A stretch of DNA of 64,000 nt from Viscum album (taxonomy: Eukaryota > Streptophyta > Magnoliopsida > Santalales > Viscaceae), in assembly GCA_963277665.1 (NCBI GenBank), contig CAUJRU010000139.1, forward strand, positions 620,001 through 684,000. Reading direction: 5' to 3'. Under the pieces are notes generated by a model. That model searched no databases. It worked only from the letters and a program-made list of their open reading frames with translations, and had not been told where the DNA came from. Positions 13,301-27,315 of this stretch are shown in pieces. The position numbers were made by a program, and so were the translations under genes. Numbering within the stretch: the first letter of the stretch is position 1; every line of letters starts with the position of its first letter.

Positions 13301-15335
13301 ATGAGACTATAATTACTTAGTAAAATTTGAATCTAATGCATTTGAAATCTTAAATGAATCATTTCATTCATCCATAAGAATCTAGATTAACTGTTTGAAT
13401 AATTTCAATAATTGGATACTTAGGAAGGAACTATTTTAACACATAGATTATTTATCTTAAGAAATTGTTTTAATCTTCCATTCTTAGGAGTTATTTAATT
13501 TAAACTTCACATTTCAAGGATTAATTTCAATGTTTATTTTTATGATAATGATGAATTTATCTACAAAAAAAATATTATCAAATGAATAGCATGCCTTATA
13601 GCTTTTCCTTAAGTAATTTTAATGATATAACCCCATTAAAATTGATAACCAAATATATCATATATATTAAATGATCCAAGATCCATATTTCCCTAGTAAA
13701 TGATTCTACTTGGTGTTTCTCTAAGAACTTAGTTATTTAGGTAGGGAATCATCACAGTCATAAAAATCATGAATCTTGGATATTTGAGGGGGTAAAACAT
13801 TATCCAAATCCATAATATGGATATTCTTGACTATATTCCTATGATAAACTAATCTTATTAGTATCTCCAGGATAGTGTATCCTAAATAAAATTCTAAGAA
13901 TAAGATAAAAAAAGGATGATCAAGGGGAACCCAAAATTGTTATGACCCACCCAATTGGATAATCTATAGATAATCATAAATTAATTTCCTTACACAAGAT
14001 AATTCAGGGGCACCCAGCTTTGGCATCACTTAACCAGTCAGATGATTGAGGACTTGACAAGTGTCGATTTGGAAGGAATCTCACACTTAGTATTTGAAGG
14101 GTTCTTATTTTAAAGTCAAATAATTTAATATTCATTATATATATTATATTCATAACTATTACATCATACGTAATCATTATATTCTCATGTTTTATTTCCA
14201 TTTTTGTGTGCATGATTCTAATTTAGTTTTGAAAACCCCTATTCCAACCACCAAATTAATATGTTTACACCACATTAATGTGTAAATTTTTACATAACCC
14301 ACAATTCTATGTTAATCTCCCAAAAATATAATCTATGTATATTCCTACATATCAAAATGAATCATATTCATATGGTACATGAACACATAATGTAAAACAT
14401 TGAGTTAAATGGTATTGAAAAACTCTACATGAGTTAGTCCAAGGAAATAGATAGTCAACCCCATTCACTTTACTAGCAAAGTAAAGACTTCAGAAAAGTA
14501 GGTGGTTTGACTCAATGTACCTCTACTTGGTGAGACTTTTCTCAATAGATAATTCAATTCATGGAAATTATAACACCTAATATGAAAGAAAATATTCCAA
14601 ATAACTATTCTCAAGCTCATAACTAAAAATGAAAACTAAGGTCAAGGTAGATGAAAACAAAATTTTATGATATCAAACCTAGTATGCTATGAAATTTACT
14701 ATCATAGAAACAATTTATCATATAAATGGTCATACACAATATTCATATTTCATAAAAAAATTACTGAAGACAAATATCAAGGATATTTAATAAATAAGTT
14801 AATAATTTATTTATTTTACAAAACATGAAACATTTATGAATTATTCTTAAATAAATATTAATTATCAACATTTTATAATCTATAAATAATATAAACATTT
14901 TATATTCATTTTAATATGAACCCCTTCATATTTTATATTAAATATAATTTATATGATATAAAAGAAATTATAAACATTTTATAATTCAATATCTATTTTA
15001 TAAACATTTTATATAATCTAAACATCTTATATATTTTTAGATTTTATAAACACTTTTTAGATAACCTTTTATGACTCATAAATAAATCAATTATTTCTAT
15101 ATCATAAGGTATACAACTTAATTTTTCAAAATTTATTTTAAAATATTAGCATTTAATATTTGGGAATAATGTTTTATAAATATTTATTTTATTATTTTTA
15201 AACAATTTATAAAAAATTTATTTTTTTATAAAATCCTTATAAATTAAAATATCACAAAATAACTTTTATTATTATTTCTAAATATTTTATAAAGCAAAAA
15301 ATCATTAAATATTTAAAAATATTTTTTAAACATAG
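10313..15335. other. Decayed retroelement interior, no readable domain
   Basis: About 5 kb between the two LTR-like copies. Only short open frames occur on either strand and no gag, protease, integrase or reverse transcriptase motif can be picked out. The sequence is strongly AT-rich. From its position it would be the interior of a minus-strand element, but this rests on the flanking repeats alone. Confidence 0.35.
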
Positions 15336-15815
15336 TTTATACTTACCCTTATGCAAAATCTCTGTTATGTGTAAGGGTATCCTCCATTTTACCCTTATGT
15401 AGACGCTCTTTATAAGGGAAACTAATGTTTTCTGAAGCTTGTGAAAAGATAATATAAAGGTTACCTTTACATGGGTAGATTTGAAATCTATTGTGTAAAC
15501 GTAATATGCAGATTACCATTAAATATCTCCCTCATGTAAAGGTATTACCTTTACATAACTCCTTTATATAACGGTACTTTGGATATTTCATATGATGTGT
15601 AAAGGTAAAGATCATGGACATTTACATAGTAGCTCTAATACCTTTATGTGTATGGGTAAAGTGTCAATGACCCTTACACAAACCCCTTTGTGTAAGGGTA
15701 CTACCTTTAAACCACTCATCGATGTAAAGGTAACAAAGATGTTACCCTTACATAGACCTCATATATAATGGTATTGTGTAAGGGTAAATCATATTTACCT
15801 TTACACAAGGTGTAT
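15336..15815. repeat. Dense array of TTACCYTTACA motif in both orientations
   Basis: Within about 480 bp the word TTACC(C/T)TTACA(T/C) or its complement TGT(A/G)TAAGGGTAA / TGTAAAGGTAA occurs well over a dozen times, often as head-to-head pairs a few bases apart. The spacing is irregular, so this is not a simple tandem repeat. The same word family fills the first 250 bp of the CACTA-like end at 59,919. The array is best explained as a CACTA subterminal region, although no CACTA terminus is seen at either side here. Confidence 0.6.
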
Positions 15816-16468
15816 GTTTTTATGAAAATGTTGTTCTTGTTTCTACTTCTGTTTTTTCTTAAAAACCGGTGATCAAATTAGTTTTAAAACTTGAATAACC
15901 TACCCTGATATCATTGATGGGTTGTATATAATCATCTAATAATCATTTTTATTGTAAGACAACCCAAAACATAAGAAAATCTATCTTCAAGAAATTAGTG
16001 AAAAAACAGAATACTTGAAAACTGTGTACAACACTAGAAATCTACTTCTCTTCGAATGAGAATTCTTAAAGGAGACCACAATGAACAATGAATGAAAGCA
16101 CCCTGCCTATGAGGTGATACATTATCCAATGGATCCATGGTCGTATCATGAGTATTATTGAGAAAATAAATGGGTGTTAGGAACTTTGTGAGTGAGATTA
16201 ATAGTGAACGGGAGAAGAGAGATTTGGAAAAGGATCATACACATCGCGCACCCAACAGGATAGGATCTCATCCACTTATATAGATAAATTTCAAGGAATC
16301 ACATATTCATAACACATTATATGCATTGTTTACTTTTGGGTTATAATTCATTAAAAATTTCAATGAATTTTATAAAAATCCTTTAATTTATTCAAAAAAT
16401 ATTATAAATGATGGATAAACCATTAAATATAAATAAATAATATATATATATATTTATATAATATATTA

Positions 16469-19400
16469 TGTAACACCCCAAGCTTCATGGTACGCTTCTC
16501 TTTGAATAATACAGTAGTGTGTGTTGTATGCAACTTCGAGTTCTAACACACACCATAACCAATCAAACTAGCCGTTATGAGTAGTAATACTCATTTTTTG
16601 AAATTTTATACATTTTATTTTTCAAAATGGACTTCATTTTTGGATTCGGAATATCTAAATTTTCTTAGGGTGAATTTTAGGTATTTTTCTTAAAACTTTC
16701 AATTTTTGATGAATAGTGAAAATCACTAAATTTTAATTAAAACAACTTTTTTAATCGAAATAATTAGTAGTGATAAATTGTGCATTTGAGGGGTTTTAAA
16801 GTATATTTTTAATATATTTTTACCATTTAATACAATTTTGGTAATTGGACATAATCTCACATTTAAACCGGACATAAACAAGTGTCAATCTTTTGATAGT
16901 TATTATTTCTTAAAAACACGCTTTTTTTTGACAGCGGGAATTTATTTTAAATTAATTTCTGCCACTTCTGTGTTTTGAATTTAGAAAAATGGATTCCATA
17001 TTTATAATTAGGAGGTCTAAATTTTTAAAACAGGTAACTTTTATTTTTAGACATTTTGAATAATTACTTCTGTAAATATTTTATTTACCATGGTTAAAAG
17101 GTAAATCCGGTAAATAAGGGAAAAAATAATATTATAATAATAATAAATTACCCTAAAACGTGTCTTAACCCTATTGGTTGATAAATATCCAACCATGGGC
17201 ATCTTCGGGTCGATTTTGGGACCCCATGGATCCACTTGTAAGTGGTAATGACACTTTATATTAATTAAGTTAAAGTAAATACAAAAATGACATAAGCATA
17301 TATCTTTTAGAAAAACAATTTTTACATAGGTTTATATATGTTGTATATTAATCTATAAATATTCATTATAAAGCTAAAAATATTTCCTACATAATGGTAT
17401 TTTATTTATAGTTTTTAGACATTTAATAATTAAATTCATTTATGACACAATAATGATGCATTATTCTCCTTATTAATGAAATAATCAAATAATTAGTATT
17501 ATAAATGTTAAAATAAATATAATTTGAAAGTTTTGATGCCATAACATAATTTTATTGGATAATATGACATGTTATTATTTCTTAATTGAATTTTTTTTGA
17601 ATTAATAATGTTTTTAAGACTTTAACAAAAATCAATTATTAAATATTTTCAAAATTGACATAAATGCGTTTTTAAAACAAATATTATATTATTAATTGAT
17701 ATTCTATTCCTAAAAATCCAAGGATTGTCCAAAGGACTTATATAATGATATTTTTATTAATAATGGACCACTTGGGGGTCTCTTGAAAGTATATAGTAAG
17801 TTTATTAACCATATAATAAAAAAATACAAAGTGACATGGTAAATGTCAAACTATTTAACTAAGAGTTAAATATAAATGATAAGGTTAATATAGTGACCCA
17901 AACCTGTCTAAAATCTATTTTACGAAAGTATTTCGACCCATACCTACCATATAATTTTAATAATCCACTTTGGATCCATTAGAAACCGAATATTAATTTA
18001 TTATAAATTAATACTTTATGTTTTTCCTAAAGATCCCCTCCTCCCCCTTATAAAAGGACACCACTTCTAACCAATTCTTCATACCTTAAAAGCATTTTGG
18101 TTTGGCCAACCTCTGACAAATACCCTCTTTAATATCATCCCTTAATCCTATTGGCCTTATTTTGATCAGAAATCCATCCTAAGAAGCCCTTTTGATCAAA
18201 TCAAAAGGAAGAATCCGAAGAAGAGATAATGTTTTCACCACCCTCTATCAAGTTTCTTTCTTCTTCAACTTCTTATATCTCTGTTATTTCCATTCTAAAA
18301 TAATAACTCCAATATCTTATATATACTTTTATTTTATTATAAATATGGTACAACCATATTCAGTACTCTATCCATCCCTTTAATTACATGTCATTATACG
18401 TGCATACGTACGACTTACCGTCTCCACGTCATGGTGTAATTGTTATTCAATACATTATTATTTGGATGGGTATAACAATGATGTGTAATTCATGTAAATA
18501 ATAAATATAACATGTTAATGATTCTTTATATATGATATACCATCCAATTATATATTATTTAAATATCAAACAAATGATATTGTCGCTCGTGCGTACGTAC
18601 GGACTACCGTCTCCATGAACACGATGAGATTCATTACCCATCGTATCCATTCAAGTATAATTCTAATTTGATGATTAAAAATAATTTTTAAGGAATTGAT
18701 ATCATTCTGTATATGAATAAGATACAACCTACCCATAACAAACACGACTTCTGTAACAAAACATATAAAAGAAAACGAGTAAGTTAACACCCGAAACGAC
18801 GATAATACTAAGATATTATTAACAAATCAATGTTAAAAGATCATATATGATATCATATTAATGTATATGATCCTTTTATAATTAAATAACAATTATTTCA
18901 CCATTATTCAGGAGTCTAAACTACCCTTGACTAAGGAAAAAGTACAAAGTAAGGGGTTTCTTAACTCACTTTTAATTCCGTGAGATTTCCATTGTTCACC
19001 ACTTATTTATTGAATGTGGTGTGTTTAATGCCCATGATTGTATTCATTGTGTAATATATTTTAATTTATGGATATTTACATCATCATTGTATGATCATTC
19101 TTTCATGGGTGTATGATTCGTAAGTTACCAAATCGATAAGGGAATTTGAAATTTCAATTTCCACTCATTCGGCTTTACGCATACTTCATTGATTATTTTA
19201 CTCCAATATTATGTGTGGAATAACTATTCATTTGATTATGTCATAATTTATACTCCCATTTCTATGTATATACTTTTGATACACATAATCACTCCATTGA
19301 TAAATTCTCAAGTCATCAATATGAACTTGATAAGAGTAATTTTAACTCAATCTGTATTTGTTGAGTTAAATATCCAATTCATTAGTGTTGTTTTTACAAG

Positions 19401-20823
19401 AATATGTGTGAATGTCATATGATTTATTTACACTAAATATCCAATAATATTGAGTTTATTTATATTTTTCATACATAATTATATCATTTATTTATCCTTA
19501 ACCTAAAGATATGGTCTTTATAAGAGATTTCATCTCAATTTACATTCCATTGAGACTTCTTTGTTGTTATACGCCAAATCACTTTTATATGGTGTAAATA
19601 ATGTACGTTGACATAGTATATCATGAATCCCTTTATTATCATAATATTAGAAATTTTTTATTACCTCAATTATTTGTATTCAAGTGTCTCTCTTTTGGTT
19701 AGGAACTCTAACTAAAATATCATTTTAAATGTTTTAAAGATTTATTATCATAAATCTTTCTCATTAATGTCCATGTTTTAAAAATGGTTTTAAGGATTTA
19801 TTTATATGGAAATTAATGTTTTAAAATTAAAATTCCTTTTAAAAGTTTCAAAGTGGTATGGGACACTTTGATTAAAAAATCTATTTTTTTAATGGCTTCT
19901 TGACAAATAGTGTGACTTTTAAATTTTTTTACGTAAAAAGGTGATATTTCTCTCAAATAGTTTTGATGATTATTTTCATCTACCTCTATATCCTTCATTA
20001 TTCTCAATTGAGGTTAATCTGTTATAATAAAATCTTCCGTATTGAATTGAATTATTTATTTTTGACAGTGGATGTGCTATTTTATACCATTTATGGTTTT
20101 TGGATAAAGTATTTACATTTAGTATGCTAGTTTTAACACGAATGTTTATGTTATGTTTCAAACTTTTCATCTGAGGAATGAATTGGACTTAGTAAGTGAC
20201 GGGTGGAGCCCGCTATAGCTCCTCGATGCATCGGTAGGTCTCATGAGACAAACTAGTGTCTTGGCACAAGGCCTTGACAAAATCTTATTTGTAGTCTTAG
20301 AATGAGGCCTTGACTATGTGGTTATGATAGTCTGGCATTATGCATTCCATCATTATGAAAGTGGTTATTGATATTTCATGTGATTATTCAACTAGTAAAA
20401 TATCCATGTGAATATGTAAATGGCATTATTTTATTTTATCTTTTCCATATTATACTGAAGTTCAAGTTTAAAAGTATTTTGTTTTAGTTATACATTGACT
20501 TAAATGTTTATGCTTATCTATGAAATCTTCTGCTATATTTTTATCTTTACTGAGCATCTGAGCTCACCCCTTTCAATGTTTTATTTTTTACAAGATGTGA
20601 AGAAGTAATTTATGAATGACCTGTAGGGATAGTATGAGGGGATATGAAGACAAGATGTTGTTGTAGTTATTTTTACTTTATGATGTAATGTAATACTTAT
20701 GAATATATCTAGTCTTTCCAAGACTACTAAACTAACCGGTCTTTCGAGACTTGATCTTTTTTGATCATGCCAATGTTATGTAATAATGCACCGACTCTGG
20801 GTAACTGGGGTTGAGGCGTTACA
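16469..20823 (+). mobile_element. Long solo LTR, Ty3/Gypsy type, with TATTA target duplications
   Basis: The unit starts TGTAACACCCCAAGC and ends TTGAGGCGTTACA. It is flanked on both sides by TATTA (16,464-16,468 and 20,824-20,828). TG...CA ends plus a perfect 5-bp duplication indicate an LTR-type insertion. No internal pair of LTRs, PBS, polypurine tract or coding domain is visible, so a single LTR left by recombination is the simplest reading. A TATAAAAG box lies at 18,049-18,056. 'actgagcatctgagctca' near 20,550 and the 'gctatagctcctcgatgcatcggtaggtctcatgagac' context near 20,210 resemble plant Gypsy LTRs. At 4,355 bp it is long for an LTR. A small non-autonomous element with unrecognised short LTRs is the alternative. 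Confidence 0.65.
18049..18056 (+). promoter_or_regulatory. TATA box of the long Gypsy-type LTR
   Basis: TATAAAAG is preceded by a CT-rich tract (cccctcctccccct) and followed by an A/C-rich start region. It places about 1.6 kb of U3 upstream and about 2.7 kb of R/U5 downstream within the LTR. Confidence 0.5.
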
Positions 20824-21070
20824 TATTATATCCATGCATCACATGTATCAAAAATACATTCATCATATACATATAAAAAATGTACACTATATAAAATACC
20901 ATATTATATTATATATATAGGTCTCATGCATTATATGCATGTACATTTTTAGTGCACATCCAACACTTATAAACTAGGATCAATTAACATCATGAACTTC
21001 ATTTTCACACTATGAGTCTTTTTAGAATGATTTATCAAAACCAATACTCCGCCCTTTTGAATGTTCTAGG

Positions 21071-22455
21071 TGTAGTGGAGGCATGCAGTGGATAGCGATA
21101 TATTAAAATTTCATTTAATATTGAGTTTCCTAAAACCTCAAGTGATGATCTTACACATCAAATTTAAAATTAATTTATTTAATATCGAAAGAAATGAATA
21201 CATGAATTGAGAAATCTTTCTTCTATGTAGATATCGATCATCCAAAAAGAAAATTTTATGTTTCATTTTTTACGCTATGAGGATACAATGTTAGAATCCA
21301 TCTAATGGTGATTCTAACATGCTCTTATGATCTCCAATCAATTCCAGTTGAAATATGGGTGTCAGTATGATGAATCGATTAACTTGTATTATTCATGTTG
21401 ATTGTTCGTCCTTTGATCTTAAAGGGGTCAATTTTGTGTCTCTAATTTCTAAGAGGGAGAGAAAAAGGAGGATTTGAGAGAGAGAGTTTTTTTTGTGCAA
21501 TGATTCTCATGTTTCAATTTTTTGATCCATTACACAATAGACATAATGGTATGTTTATAATGCTATATTTTAAGTTAAAATAATTATTTAATTACATTAC
21601 AGCCCTTAAATAATATATTAATCCTGAATAAACCCCATTCCACACAATAATAATAATAATAATAATAATAATAATTTTATTGTGTGGTTTGCACCAACTT
21701 ATTCAATAACAAACATTATTTAACCGGTTTTCTAATTAATATTTTTCACCGAACATAGTCTTGGTCTACTTTAACTCCTCTATAATTTATTCAACTCCCA
21801 AATAAATATCTAATAAATATTTAATTCATCAATAAAAATTTATGATCGATAAATGTGAATAAATTTATCCCTTGGTCTTGAGAATAATATTTATTCAATT
21901 AACTAAATTAAAATATAATTTAATTGAGATCATTAGAAACACTTAGTGTGTGACCCACTAAGAATCTTTCTCATTGGAATTAAGAAGGTTTTCCTAAAGT
22001 CTAAGATTACTATCTGGTAATGGGTCAAGGAACCCAAGAGAAATAACTTAATGTCACAATTAAGACAGCCAAATATGAATTCTCACTATGTAATATAATC
22101 CCTTTGTTGTAATCTCTCATTAAGTAGGTTGTGCATCTATGTCACCAGCCTATTGTCTCGATACTTCTTTCTTTGAATATATGAAATTAAAAAGTTGTTT
22201 AACCATGACCATGGAATGTAATTAAATTATTCTATTCCAATAAAACAATTGAGATATCAACTTCCATAAATTTTTAAGGGACAAATCCTTCTTCAACTTA
22301 TCCAATAATGACATGTCAATCATGACACACCCAACATTCCCTACCTCACTATGAATATATGGAATCATAGTTTTTTTTAAAAACCTAAGTGCAAAATTCA
22401 TAACATGTATTAATGATAAAATTAAAGTATACGAACCATTAAAAATTCTAATTTT
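21071..22455 (-). repeat. Left piece of an older Copia LTR
   Basis: Starts TGTAGTGGAGG and runs parallel to the adjacent LTR at 22,470-24,328. Shared features include the 'gatatattaaaattt' start, 'cttatgatctcc', 'aaactaaattaaa', the 'acttctttctttgaatat' block and 'gacatgtcaat'. It ends near 22,455, where its partner continues for about 410 bp more. That missing 410 bp is found beyond the other end of the inserted element (about 34,375-34,786). The two pieces add up to roughly one LTR length. Confidence 0.6.
21646..21675. repeat. (AAT)n microsatellite
   Basis: A run of ten AAT/ATA trinucleotides inside the older LTR piece. The newer LTR copy has only a short AT-rich block at the same place (near 23,040). 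Confidence 0.9.
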
Positions 22456-22469
22456 GGTTCTAGGAATAG

Positions 22470-24328
22470 TGTAAGTGTATGGTGTTGGATGATATATTAA
22501 AATTTCTTTTAATTATTATTGATCCAAACCATGAGTGAAGATATTGCATGACAAATTTATAATTTACTTATTTAATATCTGAAGAAATGAATACATGGGC
22601 TTAGGATATTTATTAAATAATTAATTTTGATCATCCAAAAATACCCTTTTGGATTACCTTCATTATGTTGTGAGGATTCAAGGATAGGATACCTCTAGTA
22701 GTGATCCACGTGTGCTCTTATGATCTCCGAGCAAAGACACTCGATCTTAGAGTGCTAGCACAACAAATTTAATGTCTTATATTGTTAATTATTGATCAAT
22801 CCTTCTTCATTATTGAAGATATATATCTTTTGTATCTTGTTCTTGATAGGTATAGAGAAGGAGGACTCGAGATAGAATTCTTTATGAGGAATAATTCACT
22901 ATCTTGATTGCACTGATTGATGCTCTACAAAATAGACATAACCGTCTATTTATAGAGATAGGATTTAGGTTAAAATAATTATTTAATGCATTTTGACCAT
23001 TAAATAGTATAAAAACCTTTAATAAACCCCATACCATAGAATAAAATAATAATATTATTATTTTTGTGGTGCGTGCCAACTTGTAAAATACCAAGTATTA
23101 TTTGACTGAATTTCTAATTGATATTTCTCACTGGACTATGTATTGTTCCATTCGAACTCTACTATAATTTATTAAATACTTGAATATAATATTTTATTCT
23201 CTTAAATAAATATTTTATTCAAAAAATAGTAAATAAATATTTATGAAATATTCAATAAAATAAATAAATAAATTTTATTCACAATCCATTGAATAAGTAT
23301 TTATTTAATTTATGCGATCAATAAAACAAGAATAAAATTATTCCTCGCTCTTGATAATACTATTCATTACATTAATTAAATTCAAATATAATTTAATCAA
23401 GATCAATAGAAACACTAAGTGTGTGGCCTTGTAGGATTCTTTCTCGTTAGCATTAGGCGGGCTTACCTAAAGTTTAAGATTACTATCTAGTAATGGATCA
23501 AGGCACCCAAGATAAAGAACTTAATGTTGCAATGAAAACAACCATATATGAACACTAATTGTTTAATATAATTCCTTTGCCATAATATCACATCAATAAG
23601 GTTTCACTTCTATGTCAACAACCTATATGTTTGATACTTCTTTCTTTGAATATCTGGAATAAAAACGACTTTAAACCATGGCCAGGGAATTTAGGGCGAT
23701 GATTTTATTCCAATAAAAGGATCAAGATATCATCATCTATAAAGATGTAAGGTAAAAATCCTTCAAAAAATTATCCATTAATGACATGTCAATCGTGATG
23801 CACCCAATGTACCCTACCTCATCGCAAACATATGTCCTCATTGTTTTCATTAGAAAATATAAGTGCACGAGTCATGACATGGATTAATGATAATGTTAAA
23901 GTCTAAGGACCATTAAACATGATCATAGATAAGAATATATGACGAAACCAAAACATGCATAATTACTACTGGAAGGTTTATTCTCATAATCTCCCATCTT
24001 GTAGATTAAAAAGTGTGAAATTCATGAAAAGAAACGCCATCTAAATATGATTACTCACACCAAATAGTGTAAATACTTTGTGTCCCATCATATTATGGTA
24101 TCCAAATACATAACTATATTATGAATTTTTCATAGAATTTCAAGGTTCTCATCATAGTAGGTAACAACTATGACTTTATCAATGTGAAAAATACTCTAGG
24201 ATGTTATTACATTAAATCCATGAATAAAAATGAACAATGTGTAATAATATGTTTAATTAATATTCAATATATCAAATATATATGTAATAAATGTATAAAG
24301 AGTTGTTCCTATAACATTAACTCTAACA
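22470..24328 (-). repeat. 3' LTR of the minus-strand Copia element
   Basis: On the minus strand it starts TGTTAGAGTTAATG at 24,328, directly after a polypurine-like tract, and ends ...CACTTACA at 22,470. The block 'tctcataatctcccatcttg' (near 23,985) is repeated in the other LTR copies near 34,030 and 34,435. It also resembles the complement of the element-B LTR near 45,120-45,150 (aatatccaggaggatattatgagaac). Length is about 1.86 kb, similar to the 1.95 kb LTR of element B. Confidence 0.65.
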
Positions 24329-24479
24329 AAGTCCAACTTGGACTATATCCAACTGCCTATGAATTTCAATCCTCTATACATCACATGATAATCATGTTTA
24401 TGCTGATTCGAGGCTTTAGTCAAGGGGTTCTCTATGTTTTCTTCTTTATAAATATTGGTCACTAAGACCTCACCTCTAT

Positions 24480-27315
24480 AAGGAAAAATATCTCAAGATA
24501 TGCTAATTCTAAAGTAAGTATTTCATTTTATTATGTGACCATGAAACTTCTCAAATATCCACTATTGAAGTATTATCATAGTGGATTGTGATAGGATCTT
24601 TACTACTAGATACCACATCAAGATATTGGATAAACTTGTGCATCCATACCACTTCTTTAGTTGCCTTAAAAGTCACAATATACTCAGACTCTCCTATAGA
24701 ATCTATGAGAACAGACATATTTGAGCTCTTCTATCTCACAACACCTGCATTCGAAGTGAGGATTTTTTCTGTTTGTGAATTCATGTCATCTTGATCATTT
24801 TGGAAACTAGAATCTGTGTATTGTATGATGACTAGTTCCAAATCTCCTCCATAAACTAGAATCATATCCTTATTATACCTTGGATAATTAATTATAGTCT
24901 GGATTATCCTCTAATGGTGGTCACCTGGATCATGTTGTATCTTTATATAGAAATTATTTCATAGGCAACATCTATCCATGTACATAAAATAACATATATG
25001 ACCAACCCAATCACTAATGCATATATAATCCTTTCTATTCTATTAATTTCTTCAAGAGTCTCAGGACACATTTTCCTAGAAGTATGAATTTCATGTGATG
25101 CTGATAACAATACCCCCTTCGATTGTTCCATGTTAAATCTCTTCAGTATCTTTTCAATGTATGTACTTTGACTTAGGCAGAGAAACAACTTCAATCTATC
25201 ATGATGGATCTTAATCCAAAACGTATATGATTCTCATCACATGTCCTTCATAGAAAATAATTTATTCAACCACACTATAACATACTATAATATTGGTATT
25301 TATTTTCCAATGATTAATATTTCATCGTCATATACAATTAAGAAAATGATTTCACTCCCACTAAATGGTTTGTATAAAAAAATCTCACACTCATTCTTTA
25401 TGAAATCAAATTATGTTATGCTTTCATAAAAATTAATATTCCCTGGACAAGATGCTTAACTAATCTATAAATGTATTTTTGAAGATTTCATTTCTTATTG
25501 GAGTCTTTTAGAGTCATAAAACCTCGGGGTTGTTTTATATAGACATCTTCCTGAAGCTAAAATCGAAAGTATAATTCTGCTGGATTTTATCACTACAACT
25601 CGTTAAAATGTTTCTTCATAGTCAATGCCTTGACACTATTTAAACCCTTTTCAATCTATACATTCCTTATAGGTACTAACTTATCATTAAATTCCTAGTT
25701 TCTTCTTTAATACCCATTTGTAACCAATGGGATTTACATCCATTAGAGGATCATCCAAAATCTAGACCTACTTTTGGTACACAGAATCCATTTCAAAATT
25801 CATGGGTTCTTACAACTTAGCAACATCTATTACACTTAGTTCTTCCTTCTTGGTTAGAGGATCAATATTATCAACTAAAAAACCTTTATTTCTAAAAATA
25901 AACCACAATGTTCTGGTTCTCTAACCTCTATTGTACTCTTATGCAGTACATGTGTCTCTTGAATTGTTTCTTCTTCTATAGGGCTTTATGGAATTTGTTC
26001 TTGTACCAACTCTTTTGTACCTTAAGCCTAAAATTCATCAAATTGTATCTTGTTCCCACTATATCATTTAGATATGTACTCCCACATAATAAATATGGAA
26101 TCTCTTTCCACTATAATAGTTTTTTATGAGCGTTTTTATAAGTAATATACCCTTGTTTCTAAAGGATATCCTATAAAGGGACACTTTGTGCCTCAGGGTG
26201 AAATTTCATTACCTGATGAATCCTTATCAAATGCTTCACAACCCCACACATGTATGTATGACAACACGAGTTTATTTTCATTACATAATTGGTATGGAAT
26301 TCCATCTTCCACTTTAGTAGACACATGGATTATTATTTGTGCATTTATTTATATGGTGTATCCCCAAAAGAATAATAGAAGACTTTCATGACTCATCATT
26401 GATCTAACCTTGTCTAACAAGGTGTGGTTCCTCCTTTTGATTACACCATTCCACTGATGCGTATAAAGAGGAGTTAGTTGAGATATTATCTTGAGATCTC
26501 ATAAATAATCAATAAAGTCTTAATTAATACATTCTTCTCAATAGTTTGAGCATATTTTCTTAATCTTATTAACAAGATGGTTCTTAACATCATTTTTATA
26601 ATACTTGAATTTATCAAAACAATCTGACTTATATGTCATTAAGTATACCTTTCTATATCTTCTAAAATCATCATTAAAGTTGTGAAGTATGAGTACCCAC
26701 CCCTTCCTTCAATAGTAAATGGTCTACAGGCATTATTATGAACTAATTCAAGAAGATTTTTAGACTTTTCACCTTTACAAATAAATGGGGATTTTTTCAT
26801 TTTACCTTGTAAACATGTGTGACATACACCAAGTGGTTTTAGTTCTACAGAATCTAAATATCCATCTTGGTTTAGTTTAGTTATTCCCTTTTCATTTACA
26901 TAACCTATCCATTAATTCCAAAGCTGAGTGTTGTATGAGTCATTTGTGTTTGTTTCGTTATCGATTTCCAATACTTGTTTTGTGTAGTCTAACACATAAA
27001 TACCATTATTTAATTTTACATTACCATAATGAATTCCATATTCATAAAAGAATAAACACTTATTTCCAAATTTTAAAATAAAACCATATGTATCTAGACT
27101 AGATATTGATATTATGTTTTTATTAAAGAAATAGAATAAAAACATTTTAAAACCAATATCATTTTGGTTGGTAACATGAGTTAGTAGTCACTAATATCTA
27201 TAATAGAAAGTTTATCTTTGTTGGATACTCATAGATCTACCTCCCCTCAGTCAATCTTTCCAAATCTACTTGGTTTATATATTTTAATACATATGTAAGA
27301 ACCACAAACTGTATC
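24480..27315 (-). pseudogene. pol: Copia pol remnant (protease, integrase, RT, RNase H)
   Basis: This is the decayed polyprotein of the minus-strand Copia element. The gag-pre-integrase region (27,145-26,750) contains DTYGFILKFGNKCLFFYEYG and QVLEIDNETN, which parallel 49,490-49,650 of element B. The integrase core shows GRGGYSYF near 26,720 and an NGV-KRRN segment near 26,435. RT shows IGYKWVLKKKLG near 25,720 and CQGIDYEETF near 25,635. A catalytic box near 25,340-25,320 still reads Y-D-D but with one residue displaced. RNase H-proximal sequence (25,194-24,943, SQSTYIEKILKRFNMEQSKG) follows. Stops and frameshifts are frequent, so no protein is expected. The order INT before RT assigns it to Copia rather than Gypsy. 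Confidence 0.8.

Larger units (their letters stand above)
15916..20973 (-). repeat. Right LTR-like copy, split by a Gypsy-type LTR
   Basis: Pieces 15,916-16,468 and 20,824-20,973 together match the left copy at about 9,560-10,312. The minus-strand start is TGTTGGATGTGCAC (complement of 20,960-20,973). Left of 15,916, the complement reads TGATATCAGGG, which resembles a decayed initiator-methionine-tRNA PBS and would make this the 5' LTR of a minus-strand element. The 4.35 kb insertion at 16,469-20,823 interrupts it. Divergence from the left copy is high, so the pair is old. Confidence 0.45.
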
